A stretch of 38,103 nt of DNA from Lineolata rhizophorae (taxonomy: Eukaryota > Ascomycota > Dothideomycetes > Lineolatales > Lineolataceae), in the NCBI GenBank assembly GCA_010093515.1, contig MU001676.1:95458-133560 (forward strand), read 5' to 3'. The translations under genes were made by a program, and so were the position numbers. Positions 20,455 to 29,892 of the stretch are shown here, in pieces. The notes under the pieces were generated by a model that worked only from the letters and a program-made list of their open reading frames with translations, made no database searches and was not told the DNA's origin. Numbering within the stretch: the first letter of the stretch is position 1; each line of letters starts with the position of its first letter.

Positions 20455-22872
20455 CTAACCGATGTTAAACTCCGACGCCGCATCCATCGCCATCTTCATC
20501 TTCGCCCTCATCTTCCTCCTCGCCTCATCCGGATCCGGCGCCGCGGCGGCGCCATCCCCGTCTCTCTCCCCATCCCTTCTCCCCCTCTTCCCACCCCCCT
20601 CCCTCTCGCCCCCGCCCGCCTTCCCTCCACCACCACCACCACCACCATCCCCCCTCCTCCCCCTAGCCCCACCCTTCCCAGCCCCAACCCCAACCCGCAC
20701 CCCCATCCCCATCCCCGCCGGCCTCTCCCTCAGCGCAAACGCCTTGGCCAGATGCCCCAGGTGCAGCGCCCGCAGGTCGAAAGCGGCGCGCTCGGCGGCC
20801 ACGTGCGTCGCGTAGGCGCGCACGTGCGCGGCGAAGGCCCGCCGCGCCGCCGCGCCGCGCTCCGCGCGCGCCAGCGCCCAGCGCTCCGCGCGCAGCTGGT
20901 AGGCCGTCGCGAGGGCGTGCCAGCGGGGCGGTGGCGGCGGCGGCGTGGCGGGGCCGCGGCCTTTGGCCGGGGAGGCAGAGGCGGAGGTGGAGGCGGGGCT
21001 GGGGCCGAAGGCGGCGGCGCAGACGTCGTCGGCGGTGCGGCGGCGGGGCGGGGTCCGCGCGGCGCGGGCGAGCACGTCGACGTAGGCCTCCTCGGGGCCA
21101 GGGAGGAGGAAAACGGCGGCGGCGCCGGGGCGGCCGGCGCGGGCGGTGCGGCCGACGCGGTGGAGGTGGTCCTGGGCGGAGAAGGCGGGGTCGAACTCGA
21201 GGACGGCGTCGACGCGGGGCAGGTCGAGGCCGCGGGAGGCGACGTCGGTGCAGAGGAGGAGGGCGGGGCGAGGCGTGGTGGCGAAGGAGGAGAGGGTCGC
21301 GGTGCGGAGGGGCTGGGGGAGCTTGCCGTGAAGCTTGTGGACGTGGAGGTTGGGGGAGATGGTGGGGGCCGAGGCGTGGGTGGCGTTTGGGGGTGTGGTG
21401 GTGGTGGTGGAGGTGGTGGAGGTGCGGATTGGTCGGTTGATGGGCTTTTTGGTCGGCGAGGGTTCTTGCGCGGTATCGTCGTCGTCCTCCTCCTCCTTAG
21501 TGCGAGTCAGGACGTCGAAATGAAAGTCCACTGAGTCGGAGCAAGACATGAAGACTATAGCCTTGGAATCAGGCTTTGCTCCTGCAAAGACTTGCTTGAG
21601 ATAGGCGTAAAGCGTCACCAGCCGCATCTTGGCCGGGACGACGACGTAAGATTGTTGCAGCTGCGCCGGGGGCATGAAAACGTCGGGCTTGTCCGAGTCT
21701 TTCACCTCTTCTTTCTCGTCGTGTTGCTCGTCGTCCCTATCACCGGCCTCGGCCTGCACGTGGACCGCGTTCTTCAAGCTGATCTCGCCTAGCCGTTCGA
21801 CGTCAGACTTCAACGTGGCCGAGCACAGCGTCGTGTTGCGGGACGTCGGCAAGCCCGGGATATCCTTCCTGCGAGGATCTTTCATGGCGTTGTTGAGACG
21901 GCCCACGATCCTGTGGATCTCGTCGAAGAATCCGAGCTCCATGAGCCGATCTCCTTCGTCTAGGACGAGCCACCGCACATTCGACGCGTCGAATGATTTA
22001 GTCGTCGTAAGGTGGTCGTAGAGGCGACCCGGCGTCGCAACGAGAATATTGAGTCCCTTCCTAAGGCGCGCTTTCTCAGACTTCTTCTTTTCGCCGCCGA
22101 TGACGGTACCGGGCACGATCCAATGGGCGCAGCGCAGGAGGGATTTGAGTACGACGGAAATCTGCTTGCTCAGTTCTCGAGTGGGGGCCAGGATGATCGC
22201 AAACAGACCGGAGTTGCGATGGATGCGGCCGACGGAGCCATCCTCTTGCTCAGCTTTGGACACGTTCATCAGCCGCTGCACGATGGGGAGAAGGTATGCA
22301 AGCGTTTTTCCAGACCCAGTCTCGGCTTGGATGAAGGCGTCCGTGTCGGTTTTGAGTAGTTCTTTCAGGGCAGTTTCCTGGATCGCAGTCGGAGCTTTCA
22401 CGTCCATTTTGTGCAGCAAGTGGCTCGCTAGCGTCGGCGAGAGGCCCAGAGCCGTGAAGTTGGAGAGTCCGTCGTCTAGAGGAGCGTTGGAAGGCATCAC
22501 GGGGTCCCGGTCCACCGCGTTTGTTTCCTCGGCTTGAGTCTTGGGCACAGGGTTGGATGTGAAGAGAGACGAAATGAACTGCTTCGGCTGTTCGTCGGCG
22601 TTGGGGGGGGGCTTGGGCGCAATCGGGATCGTAGTCGCGACATGCCTTTCGGGGACGGCCTCGTCCGACTCTGTCTTTTCAACCCTTCGTCTCTTCGCTG
22701 CCCTTGCCGCGTCGGCCTCGGTCTGTTTCTGCGTCGCAACCCTTTTCTGGTAGTGCTGGGCGGCTTTTCGCGCCGTCAGCCGGTCCTTCCAATGGCCGCC
22801 CTTGTAGACTGGCAGCGCCCGGAATGCACTGCCGTCGTCGACCATGTTCAGCATCATGCCGTCGTCCGCCAT
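20455..22872 (-). CDS. DBP7: ATP-dependent RNA helicase Dbp7 (DEAD-box)
   Basis: Nucleolar DEAD-box helicase needed for early 60S ribosomal subunit assembly. The single exon encodes 805 residues. The start at 22872 (CCACCATGGCGG) was chosen; the open frame upstream has no other ATG. Motifs in order: Dbp7-typical FISSLFTSNP; Q motif (FTALGLSPTLASHLL...APTAIQ); Walker A AETGSGKT; Ia PTRELSKQ; Ib VATPGRL; II DEGD (the variant usual in Dbp7); III SAT; then the helicase C domain with IVFMSCSDSVDFHF; V TDVASRGLDLPRVDAV; VI HRVGRTARAGRPG. An acidic and Ser/Thr-rich insert, about 50 residues, sits between the IV and V regions. The C-terminal tail has a Gly/Arg/Lys-rich stretch and ends ASEFNIG. That tail corresponds to a (CCA)n-rich stretch on the plus strand near 20625-20650. 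Confidence 0.95.
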   Translation of the reverse strand: MADDGMMLNMVDDGSAFRALPVYKGGHWKDRLTARKAAQHYQKRVATQKQTEADAARAAKRRRVEKTESDEAVPERHVATTIPIAPKPPPNADEQPKQFISSLFTSNPVPKTQAEETNAVDRDPVMPSNAPLDDGLSNFTALGLSPTLASHLLHKMDVKAPTAIQETALKELLKTDTDAFIQAETGSGKTLAYLLPIVQRLMNVSKAEQEDGSVGRIHRNSGLFAIILAPTRELSKQISVVLKSLLRCAHWIVPGTVIGGEKKKSEKARLRKGLNILVATPGRLYDHLTTTKSFDASNVRWLVLDEGDRLMELGFFDEIHRIVGRLNNAMKDPRRKDIPGLPTSRNTTLCSATLKSDVERLGEISLKNAVHVQAEAGDRDDEQHDEKEEVKDSDKPDVFMPPAQLQQSYVVVPAKMRLVTLYAYLKQVFAGAKPDSKAIVFMSCSDSVDFHFDVLTRTKEEEDDDDTAQEPSPTKKPINRPIRTSTTSTTTTTPPNATHASAPTISPNLHVHKLHGKLPQPLRTATLSSFATTPRPALLLCTDVASRGLDLPRVDAVLEFDPAFSAQDHLHRVGRTARAGRPGAAAVFLLPGPEEAYVDVLARAARTPPRRRTADDVCAAAFGPSPASTSASASPAKGRGPATPPPPPPRWHALATAYQLRAERWALARAERGAAARRAFAAHVRAYATHVAAERAAFDLRALHLGHLAKAFALRERPAGMGMGVRVGVGAGKGGARGRRGDGGGGGGGGKAGGGEREGGGKRGRRDGERDGDGAAAAPDPDEARRKMRAKMKMAMDAASEFNIG

Positions 22873-22995
22873 GGTGGTGTGCTGCTGCGGACGGATGTGC
22901 TGCAACTTGGGCGTCGGATTGCGGCTCTTGCGAAGAATTCGATAGGGCTGTAGTTAGCGCTCCGGAAGCGGAAACGGGAAAGCCCGAAGAATCAA

Positions 22996-23003
22996 TCACG
23001 TGA
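22996..23003. promoter_or_regulatory. TCACGTGA palindrome upstream of DBP7
   Basis: Perfect 8-bp palindrome about 125 bp upstream of the DBP7 start. TCACGTGA is the core bound by Cbf1-type bHLH factors. Function here is only a suggestion. Confidence 0.3.
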
Positions 23004-23483
23004 GGTCGCGTTGGGCGCCAAGGAACGCTTCGCAGCGTAGCCGCGTCCTACAGCGGACGCGACTGCGGTGCAACTTCCCCGACACCAAGCCTCCTTCTGC
23101 GCCTGGGCAGGTACCTACTACGTAGGCAGGTAGCATCGACCCGGGCAGCTTCCCGGTCGTATAGCAGCGCTGTGTTGGCCCGCTTTTCATCCTCGATGCC
23201 TCTTGCCACCTTGGGCGTACGTCGATGCATTTCGTGCTCAGTCTGGCTTCTATGGTGCAGTGAGGGATTCGTCTAGTCTACCATCCTTACCCTGCTAAGT
23301 CCAGGCCCACGGAAAGAAGTCAGGCGCTGCCCCCCTCCCCCTTCGGGCCGTCTATATATCCAGCCCTCTCTCTGGCTATTGATTTTCTCTTCGGCTCGTT
23401 CAATCCCCCCCATTTTTGCGGGCTTGACTTAGCATCCTGCAGCCTCTTTCTGTCGTCAATTAAATTCAGTTCCACCCGATCCA

Positions 23484-24226
23484 TTGGTGAGCGTGGGCCT
23501 ATCTTCCTCGGCCACAGACGGACTCGGCGAGGCGCCTCCATACAAGTCCGCCACCGCGCCACCAAACGAGGCACAAACTGACACGGATGAGCCGGGTTTC
23601 GAGATTCCACCTTCCTCATACTGCGCTAATGTAAACCTTCCGCTGTGTCTCAGAAAGATTCTATGGGCCGCTATCGAACCTGGCAAAGAGCTTGATCCCA
23701 TCGTCCGAAGGAGGATATTCATGTTGGGCCAAACGGTGAGTATTACAAAGGTGTGCGACCGGGTTTCGATTTTCTCTCGGAGGAGAACCTGCAATGTTAG
23801 TGATTTCACTCTTACAGTACCTGCTTAGTTTTCCGCGAGCATCGAATCCCCTGGCGCAAATATCCGGCACGGAAATGGCCTCCAACGCACTTTGAACGAA
23901 CCAAAGAACTTACCGACTTGTTGCGCGACGAATACCACAACATACGATACGGGATGAACATTCGGGCAGCTATCAAATGGCACGAAAGCTTCCCTTCGGA
24001 AGACAAATGTGGGAGAACCGCGCCTTGGTTTCAGGGCGACAAGATCCTTAAGGGCAATGCTGACCTGAGCTCCTCTGCTGACCCGTTAGGTTCGGGGAGC
24101 TGCGTTTCCTGCTCTCGCTATTGCATCTACGCTAATCTGTGGTACCGCTCAGAATGTCGTTATGGTGCCCACGCACGTCGCACTATTACCTCTCACGATT
24201 ATGCAACCACCACATCCTGGTGCTAG
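23484..24226 (+). CDS. Possible hypothetical gene or gene fragment
   Basis: Two stretches look protein-like but do not join simply. Segment A (about 23484-23739) encodes a Pro/Thr-rich piece leading to LCLRKILWAAIEPGKELDP and is followed by a good donor (GTGAGT at 23740). Segment B (about 23820-24226, other frame) begins LVFREHRIPWRKYPARKWPP and continues with TKELTDLLRDEYHNIRYGMN to a TAG. The obvious acceptor (CTTACAG before 23818) leaves the two in different frames. Segment A has no ATG at its 5' end. This could be a gene with an unseen exon, or a decayed gene. No family recognised. Confidence 0.25.
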
Positions 24227-24304
24227 CTCGCATTTACGTCCCGTGCAAGCTCATGAAGAGCCTGTGTCCCAAGCTCTCCAGGCCACGTATGACATGAACG
24301 CCCA

Positions 24305-24880
24305 ATGGGAGATGCACGAGTTATGTGGTGCTCTTCCTGGGCACTAACGCTTCTCATTTCTGTATGCGTAACTCAGCGTTATTCTGACATCCCTTTTTTG
24401 TCTTTTTCTATTTTCTCTTTCTTGCTTCATCGTGGGCTTAGTATCACTAATCTCGGCGTTTTCTCTTCACACATACCCTTCGATATTGTCGTCCCAGAGG
24501 TGTATCACTGTACAAGATCGATCTGGCGAGGCTCAATGGCATTCAGTATGGGGTCCAGTCACCTCTGCATTTTTGACGAGGAATTTGAGCTCAAGTTTGG
24601 TTCCGATTTAAATTGGCACCTCAAGAGTAGGGCGGTTACAATGACTGTCTTGAATGGTACAGTCACTATTATGGCAATGATAGTAGGAATTCGCCTCCGA
24701 AAAGATGCGTCCGCAATGCTATTGTCATGGCACCAAACAATGGCGATTTCATTCCCCGATCAAATTCTTGCCGCCCTCATCTTTCTAGCCGTCAATTCTT
24801 TCGATATTTTTATTGTACCTCATCTCCATTTACGTGATGGTTATTCATCGCGACTGGCGGGAATGGCCTCCAAGCTATGA
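24305..24880 (+). CDS. Doubtful hypothetical ORF, 191 codons
   Basis: An ATG-initiated open frame in AT-rich sequence. It has three hydrophobic stretches (near the N-terminus, and two in the last third including ILAALIFLAVNSFDIFIV) that might be membrane helices. No known family motif and no codon bias like the neighbours. It could be chance. Confidence 0.15.
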   Translation: MGDARVMWCSSWALTLLISVCVTQRYSDIPFLSFSIFSFLLHRGLSITNLGVFSSHIPFDIVVPEVYHCTRSIWRGSMAFSMGSSHLCIFDEEFELKFGSDLNWHLKSRAVTMTVLNGTVTIMAMIVGIRLRKDASAMLLSWHQTMAISFPDQILAALIFLAVNSFDIFIVPHLHLRDGYSSRLAGMASKL

Positions 24881-25537
24881 ATACATCATTGTACTCCTAA
24901 CAAAGTTTCTTTTCCTTTGTAGTCCTTAATTTCGCCCAGTACCCATACTAACCAGGGTATCATAAATTTCTCTTCCAACCCTCTTCCTTTTTTTTTTTGT
25001 TTTATTTCTGTAGGAACATGTATTCCATAGTAGTTTTCTAACAATACATCCTTGGCACCCTCGTTCCGAGTACGAACAAAGTGAGACCTCTCTGAGGTTG
25101 TTGCTAGATGGTGTCGCACCAATAGGGAGAACTACCATGGCTCACTATTTACTTTGAGTACTCCTACATCCACACTCTTTTCTCCTACGTACGCACTCCA
25201 GCGTATCCTACATACACCCCTCCGCGCCCAATCCACGGTGTAGCGCGCATCTCCTTGCGTAGCCCATGCCACGCATATCGACGATCGGGGTCGGGAGCTG
25301 CCCAAGGAGCCCAGGCATCCATGCCTCCCTCTATCCCATTGTCCATCCTTTCCTCACGCCTCCACACGCAGAGTATACCTACGTGCTCCCGTGAAAGCGG
25401 AAGGACGGAATACTAGAATCGAATGGTGCCCAAGCCCTTCCGTCACGCCTGCCTGACACCGAGGTGAATCGTAGCGATTGAAGATTCCACGCGCGCGCGC
25501 ATCGTACACTTCTGTGGTTGGGAGCTCCCATCTACAT

Positions 25538-26111
25538 ATGGTACCTACAGTAGAGCACGTCGGGGGAACGGGATCTCTAAGTCGGTTTGGATCTGGTCAA
25601 ATGCGCTGCAAGTATGACGATTTGGCTCAAAACCTCTCTAAGAAAAGAGCAGATGAGAATTGGTTGGAATCAGAAAATGAACAGCTGCTCATTATGCTTG
25701 GGGAGAGAGTGGACTTGCCGGTTCGTTGTCGCAACCATGTGTCCGGCATTGTACTTTATACACAATCTCGGATTTGCATTCCGGTTCGATCGCTTCAAGT
25801 TCCGCCCGAGGCAGTCGGGACATTCGGAGCGCGACTTGGCCAACCTGCTACTGAAAGCTGAGAAAGGTCGAAATGGTGAAATGAAGCCGTTGAAAGAGCT
25901 AGCTATTATTAGAGCGCAAGACGGTGCAATAAGCAATGTATGTACAGTATACCGCTTCGTTTGGAAGTGGACACAGCCCATAGAGCGGACGCTTACGGCG
26001 ACGAGGCTAGAAGAGACAACGTTCCCGGCGATGTTTCCAAAGCTTGGGTATCAGACGGACGCAATCAAGAGCCGGCCCCTCTCACCTCGATATTCCACAA
26101 ACATCAAATAG
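25538..26111 (+). CDS. Doubtful hypothetical gene fragment
   Basis: Frame 1 from ATG 25538 includes RADENWLESENEQLLIMLGE, which looks coding. A different frame then carries FRPRQSGHSERDLANLLLKA and runs to a stop at 26111. A 74-nt intron from a GTTCGT donor (about 25723) to a TTCAAG acceptor would join them in phase, but both sites are weak. The alternative is a frame-broken relic. No family assigned. Confidence 0.2.
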
Positions 26112-26198
26112 CGTATCATGTACCCTCCCTCCACTAGCCACCACTACCACAATAACATATATACATTGTTCCCTCCCCGTCCCCCATCCCTTGCCCCA

Positions 26199-29100
26199 TC
26201 ACAACCTCGCCCTCTCCTGAATCCTCTTCCTCCTCCTCCTCGCCCTCCTCCCCGCCTCCACCATCTCATCGCTCCCGCCCTCCTCTTGCCGCCGCTCCTC
26301 CAGCGCCCTCGACTCCGCCCTCGCCGCCTCCTCGAACAACTGCCCGCCCACGACGTCGACGAGCGACAAGACGCGGTTCTGCACCGTGGCGCCGTCGCGG
26401 CGGTTTTTGCTGCGCAAGGAAGAAAAAGGAAGGACGAGTTAGCACGACGCCCGCCGATGTTGCCGTGACGCTTGCCCGGGGGCGACGACTTACCCTTCCC
26501 GCCGCGACTGGCTGATCATCTCGGCGAAGTCCCACAGCTTGCTCCCGTGGGCCACGATGCGGCCTGTCGACGGGTCGCGCGTCGGCGCCCAGTCGGCCGC
26601 CAGCCTGATCTTGTCGCCGCCGGCCGCCTTGGCGGACTCCTTTGCGTCGGCGGCGCCAACGGCGGCGGCGGTGCCGGCGGAACGTCCGCCGCCGCCCTTG
26701 GCCACGACGACGATGCCTTCCTCCTCGAAACGCGTGTACGCGTTCTTGAGCGTCTCCTTGTTGACGGCCTCGAAGTAGGACAGGTCGCCCTGGTGGTAGA
26801 GAGTTTTGCCGAGCTAGGGGGGGGAGAGTTACGAGGCGAGAGTCAGAGTTCTATCCATTACAGCAACGAGGACGGCATGACGGGGCAAAAAAGTAAGTAA
26901 GAAAAGAACATACCAACTGCGCCTTTTCTTGCACCTTCTTTGCATCCAACCACACCTGGGCCTCGACCCCGTCCTTCGCTACCGGCGGCGTTAGCATCAT
27001 GAGCGACACGGCACCTAGCCAGCTGGCCTCGATGAAGGGCCAGATGAGGAAACAGTAGAAGTCGAAGTTCTCGCGGCCCGTCTCGCGCTCGGCGTCGCTA
27101 AGGCCGACGGCGACCACCTTGCCTCCTTCTTCTGAGCCTCCGGGAGCCGCGGCGCCGCGCTCGCGCGTCACCGTGATGACGCCGTCGACCTCAAGGCCGC
27201 GTAGCGTCTTGTCGAGGTTGGCCACGAGACCTTCGGTTGGGAAGATGAACTCGCCACGGAAGAGCTGGAGAGAGCGTGCGTTAGGCACCGGGTAAGGAAT
27301 TTGTAGACATGTGATTGATGTGTAAGAGACGAGACGTACCTGCGATAGAAACGAGACTTGATCGAGCAAGCCTTCGTACGAGATGCTCTGATGCTCTGGC
27401 CCGCCCCCCTGCTTCACGCGCGTGTACAACCCCGCCGAGACTAGGCTCTGCAGTATGAACAGATGGATCGTCATGTTGCGATAAAACGACAGTTGGAACC
27501 GATCGACGGCGTAGTACGTTGGCTCGGCGAGGCCCTGCACCAGCCCGACCAGCTCCGGGCCCAGCACTTCCAGGCCCCTCTCCACCACCACACTCGTCGG
27601 CAGCCCCGCGAAGTGTGCCACCCGCCCGCCTTGGCTCTTGACCCGGTCGCCCAGCCACTCCACCCGCCGGATCAACTCCGAGCGCCCGACGCCGCGCCCG
27701 CGCAGCGTTAGCAGCACGGTGCCGATCAGCGCCGTCGGCATCACGACGGAGACGGCGTTGATGTCGGATAGGACCTTGTAGCCGAGGGTGCGCAAGACGC
27801 GAGTGCGGGTTTCGGGGTCGACGGGGTTGTTGGAAAGAGACGCGCGAGGGGAGATGCCGGCGCTATTCGGCTGCAGGCGGGCGCGCTGCTGGTTGATGAA
27901 ACCGCGGAGACTCCAGGGCTCGTGGAAGCGCACGTCGACGCGGCCCAGTTGGAGAGAAAGGATGGACGAGGCCGAGAGGAAGTCCCGTAAGTTCTCCTTC
28001 GGTTTGGGCTGGCCGAGCAGTTCGCTGATGTAAGAGCTGCGGTGGCGGTTAAATAAGCATTCGCAGGCTTTGAAAACCGAGGTAGACGTACTCGACTTCT
28101 AGCACCTTGTCGTACTGCGTGCTCACGCAGCAGACTATGGCATCGTCGACACGGCCGGACATGACGCTGTCGAGCAAAAAACCCAGGATGCCGAACTTAG
28201 GCTGGAGAAGCTTGCCAGTGCGGGAGCGCCCGCCCTCTATGTGATCTTTTAGTCCAATTGCCTCTTAGAGACCGGATAAGGCGTTTGACATACCGACGAA
28301 GCATTCAACATTATAGCCGTTCTGAAGCAACGTGTCCATATACGCTTGAACTAGGGTGGTGTAAAGTTGATCATTTCCAAAGCTGCGTCGTATCCACATA
28401 GCTCCTAAATGATTGTCAGGAAATAAATAAATCCACGTTTCGAGGAAGCAAATACCTGCATATTGTAAAAAGGGCCCAACAAGAGGGAAATTCAAGTTAT
28501 CGCCTGCTACCACAGTAGGAAGCGCTAGGCCGAGTCGGTAGCATATTATTTGCAGCGAGACGTAGTCGACGTGAGACCTATGGCACGGCAGGAAAATGAT
28601 GGACTGTTTCTTTGCCGCCGCCTCCTCAGCCACCGAGCGCAAACGCAGCACCTCCTCGCTCGAGACGTGAATACCTGCATCCAGTCAGTCAATTGCCACG
28701 CCAAAACAGCCGGGTCTTCAGAAGGTCCGATCCTACCCTGGTGATACGCTCGAGTAAGAAGCTGCGTGCACAGATAATACGCGCCCCTGATGAACCGCTT
28801 GCTCTCCATTTTGCAAATCATGTCGTCCGTCATTTTCTCGGTCACTTCCAACAAGCTCCTCTCAATCTGAGCCTTTCTCCTCTCCCTCGACGCCTTTAAA
28901 TCCTCCCGATCGCTGCCTTTTCCACCCTTCCCACTTTCATTCCCGCTTCCACTTACAGACTCATCCGCATCCATCCTGCCCACCCTCCAACCGGGTCCCC
29001 CCTCCTGACACTCCTCCTCCATCCCCACCACGACCCCAAGCAAGCCCTCCTTCTCCTCGACCCGCACCCTCCTCTCGGCCAGCTCCTTGACCTTCCTCCG

Positions 29101-29481
29101 CAACGTCGGGCTCGCGAGCACCAAGCCGCGCATGCGCTCGCTGAAGCCGGCGTAGAAGACGGGCTGGCCGACGACGCGGTCGTAGCTGCGCCAGCCCGTG
29201 CCCGACACGTGCAGCGAGATCTCGCGCAGGAAGTGGAGCGGCGACTCGCGGAAGCGCGCCATGTGCGCGACCAGGTTCTGCTCCTGCGCCGCCTGCTCGT
29301 GCTGCTGCGTCGCGAGCGGCGTCTCGGTGTAGCCGGTCGGGTGGATGGTGACTTGGTCGCCGAGGATGGAGAGGTCGGGCGCGGTGGGCGGAGGGGACGG
29401 AGAGAGAGGCGTGGAGGACAGTGGTGAGGACGAGGAAGAGGAACGGGGCGGACGGTCGTCGTTGTCGGATGGCGGCGCCAT
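26199..29481 (-). CDS. PlsB-type glycerol-3-phosphate/DHAP O-acyltransferase, likely peroxisomal
   Basis: Acylates sn-1 of glycerol-3-phosphate or dihydroxyacetone phosphate, the first step of glycerolipid or ether-lipid synthesis. Eight exons join in phase: 29481-28737, 28674-28456, 28404-28294, 28236-28092, 28036-27340, 27264-26914, 26813-26494, 26409-26199; 932 residues; introns 51-100 nt with standard GT-AG ends. Acyltransferase blocks: I CHRSHVDY with His280 and Asp285; II GAMWIRRSFG; III VEGGRSRTGK (residues 359-367); IV VVMPTALIGTVLL. The family is that of bacterial PlsB and animal GPAM/GNPAT, not the PlsC-type Sct1/Gpt2 of yeast. The last residues are ERARL: the ARL tripeptide with basic residues before it fits a type 1 peroxisomal targeting signal, as in animal GNPAT (AKL). 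Residues 1-40 are Ser/Pro-rich. Start 29481 is the ATG of MAPPSDNDD. Choice of substrate is not decided by sequence. Confidence 0.9.
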
Positions 29482-29892
29482 GGTGGGCGAGGGCGTGAGA
29501 ATGATTGAGAAGAAGAGTCTGTTGGCTGGGCAGACGTTTCGAGGTGCTATGTCATTGTCTCGTGGGAAGAAGGGAGGAAGATTCGCGTGGAAGAACACGC
29601 GCAATGGCAGCCGAAGAGCTTCAGGCCGGGCGATGCTTGGATGCAGCTCGGCCGCGATGCGGGATGGGGCCCACGGCGCCGCTAGCCGAGGCCAACCGCG
29701 GGCTTGGCAACGGTTTCCCCACTGCACGTGAGGGCGCGGCTTCACTTCACTCGCCATTGAATCAGTCAGCGCCATAAAGGACAGAGCGCGAGAAACAATA
29801 AAATGCGGACCTCTTAAGAATCCATTCAATCCAAGCCATGGATAAACCTAGAATGCCGTGGCATGCGTGAACACCTCCACATAACCACCACC
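29482..29892. promoter_or_regulatory. Acyltransferase promoter / TYW4 3' region
   Basis: This 411-bp gap lies between two tandem minus-strand genes. It holds the TYW4 3' UTR and the acyltransferase promoter and leader. No convincing ORF or distinct site is seen. Confidence 0.5.

Larger units (their letters stand above)
22873..26198. other. Gene-poor region with doubtful short coding segments
   Basis: This is a 3.3-kb gap between DBP7 and the acyltransferase. The right part (about 24350-25100) is clearly more AT-rich than the rest of the window. Candidate coding fragments are listed separately (23484-24226, 24305-24880, 25538-26111). A TAGGTAGG/ACGTA-rich patch is at 23108-23133. No RNA gene was recognised. 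Confidence 0.5.

Noticed and set aside
20395-21534. 379-codon plus-strand frame opposite the DBP7 3' part
   Set aside because: Gly/Arg/Pro-rich translation of the antisense of helicase motifs V and VI and of the Gly-rich tail; no independent evidence.
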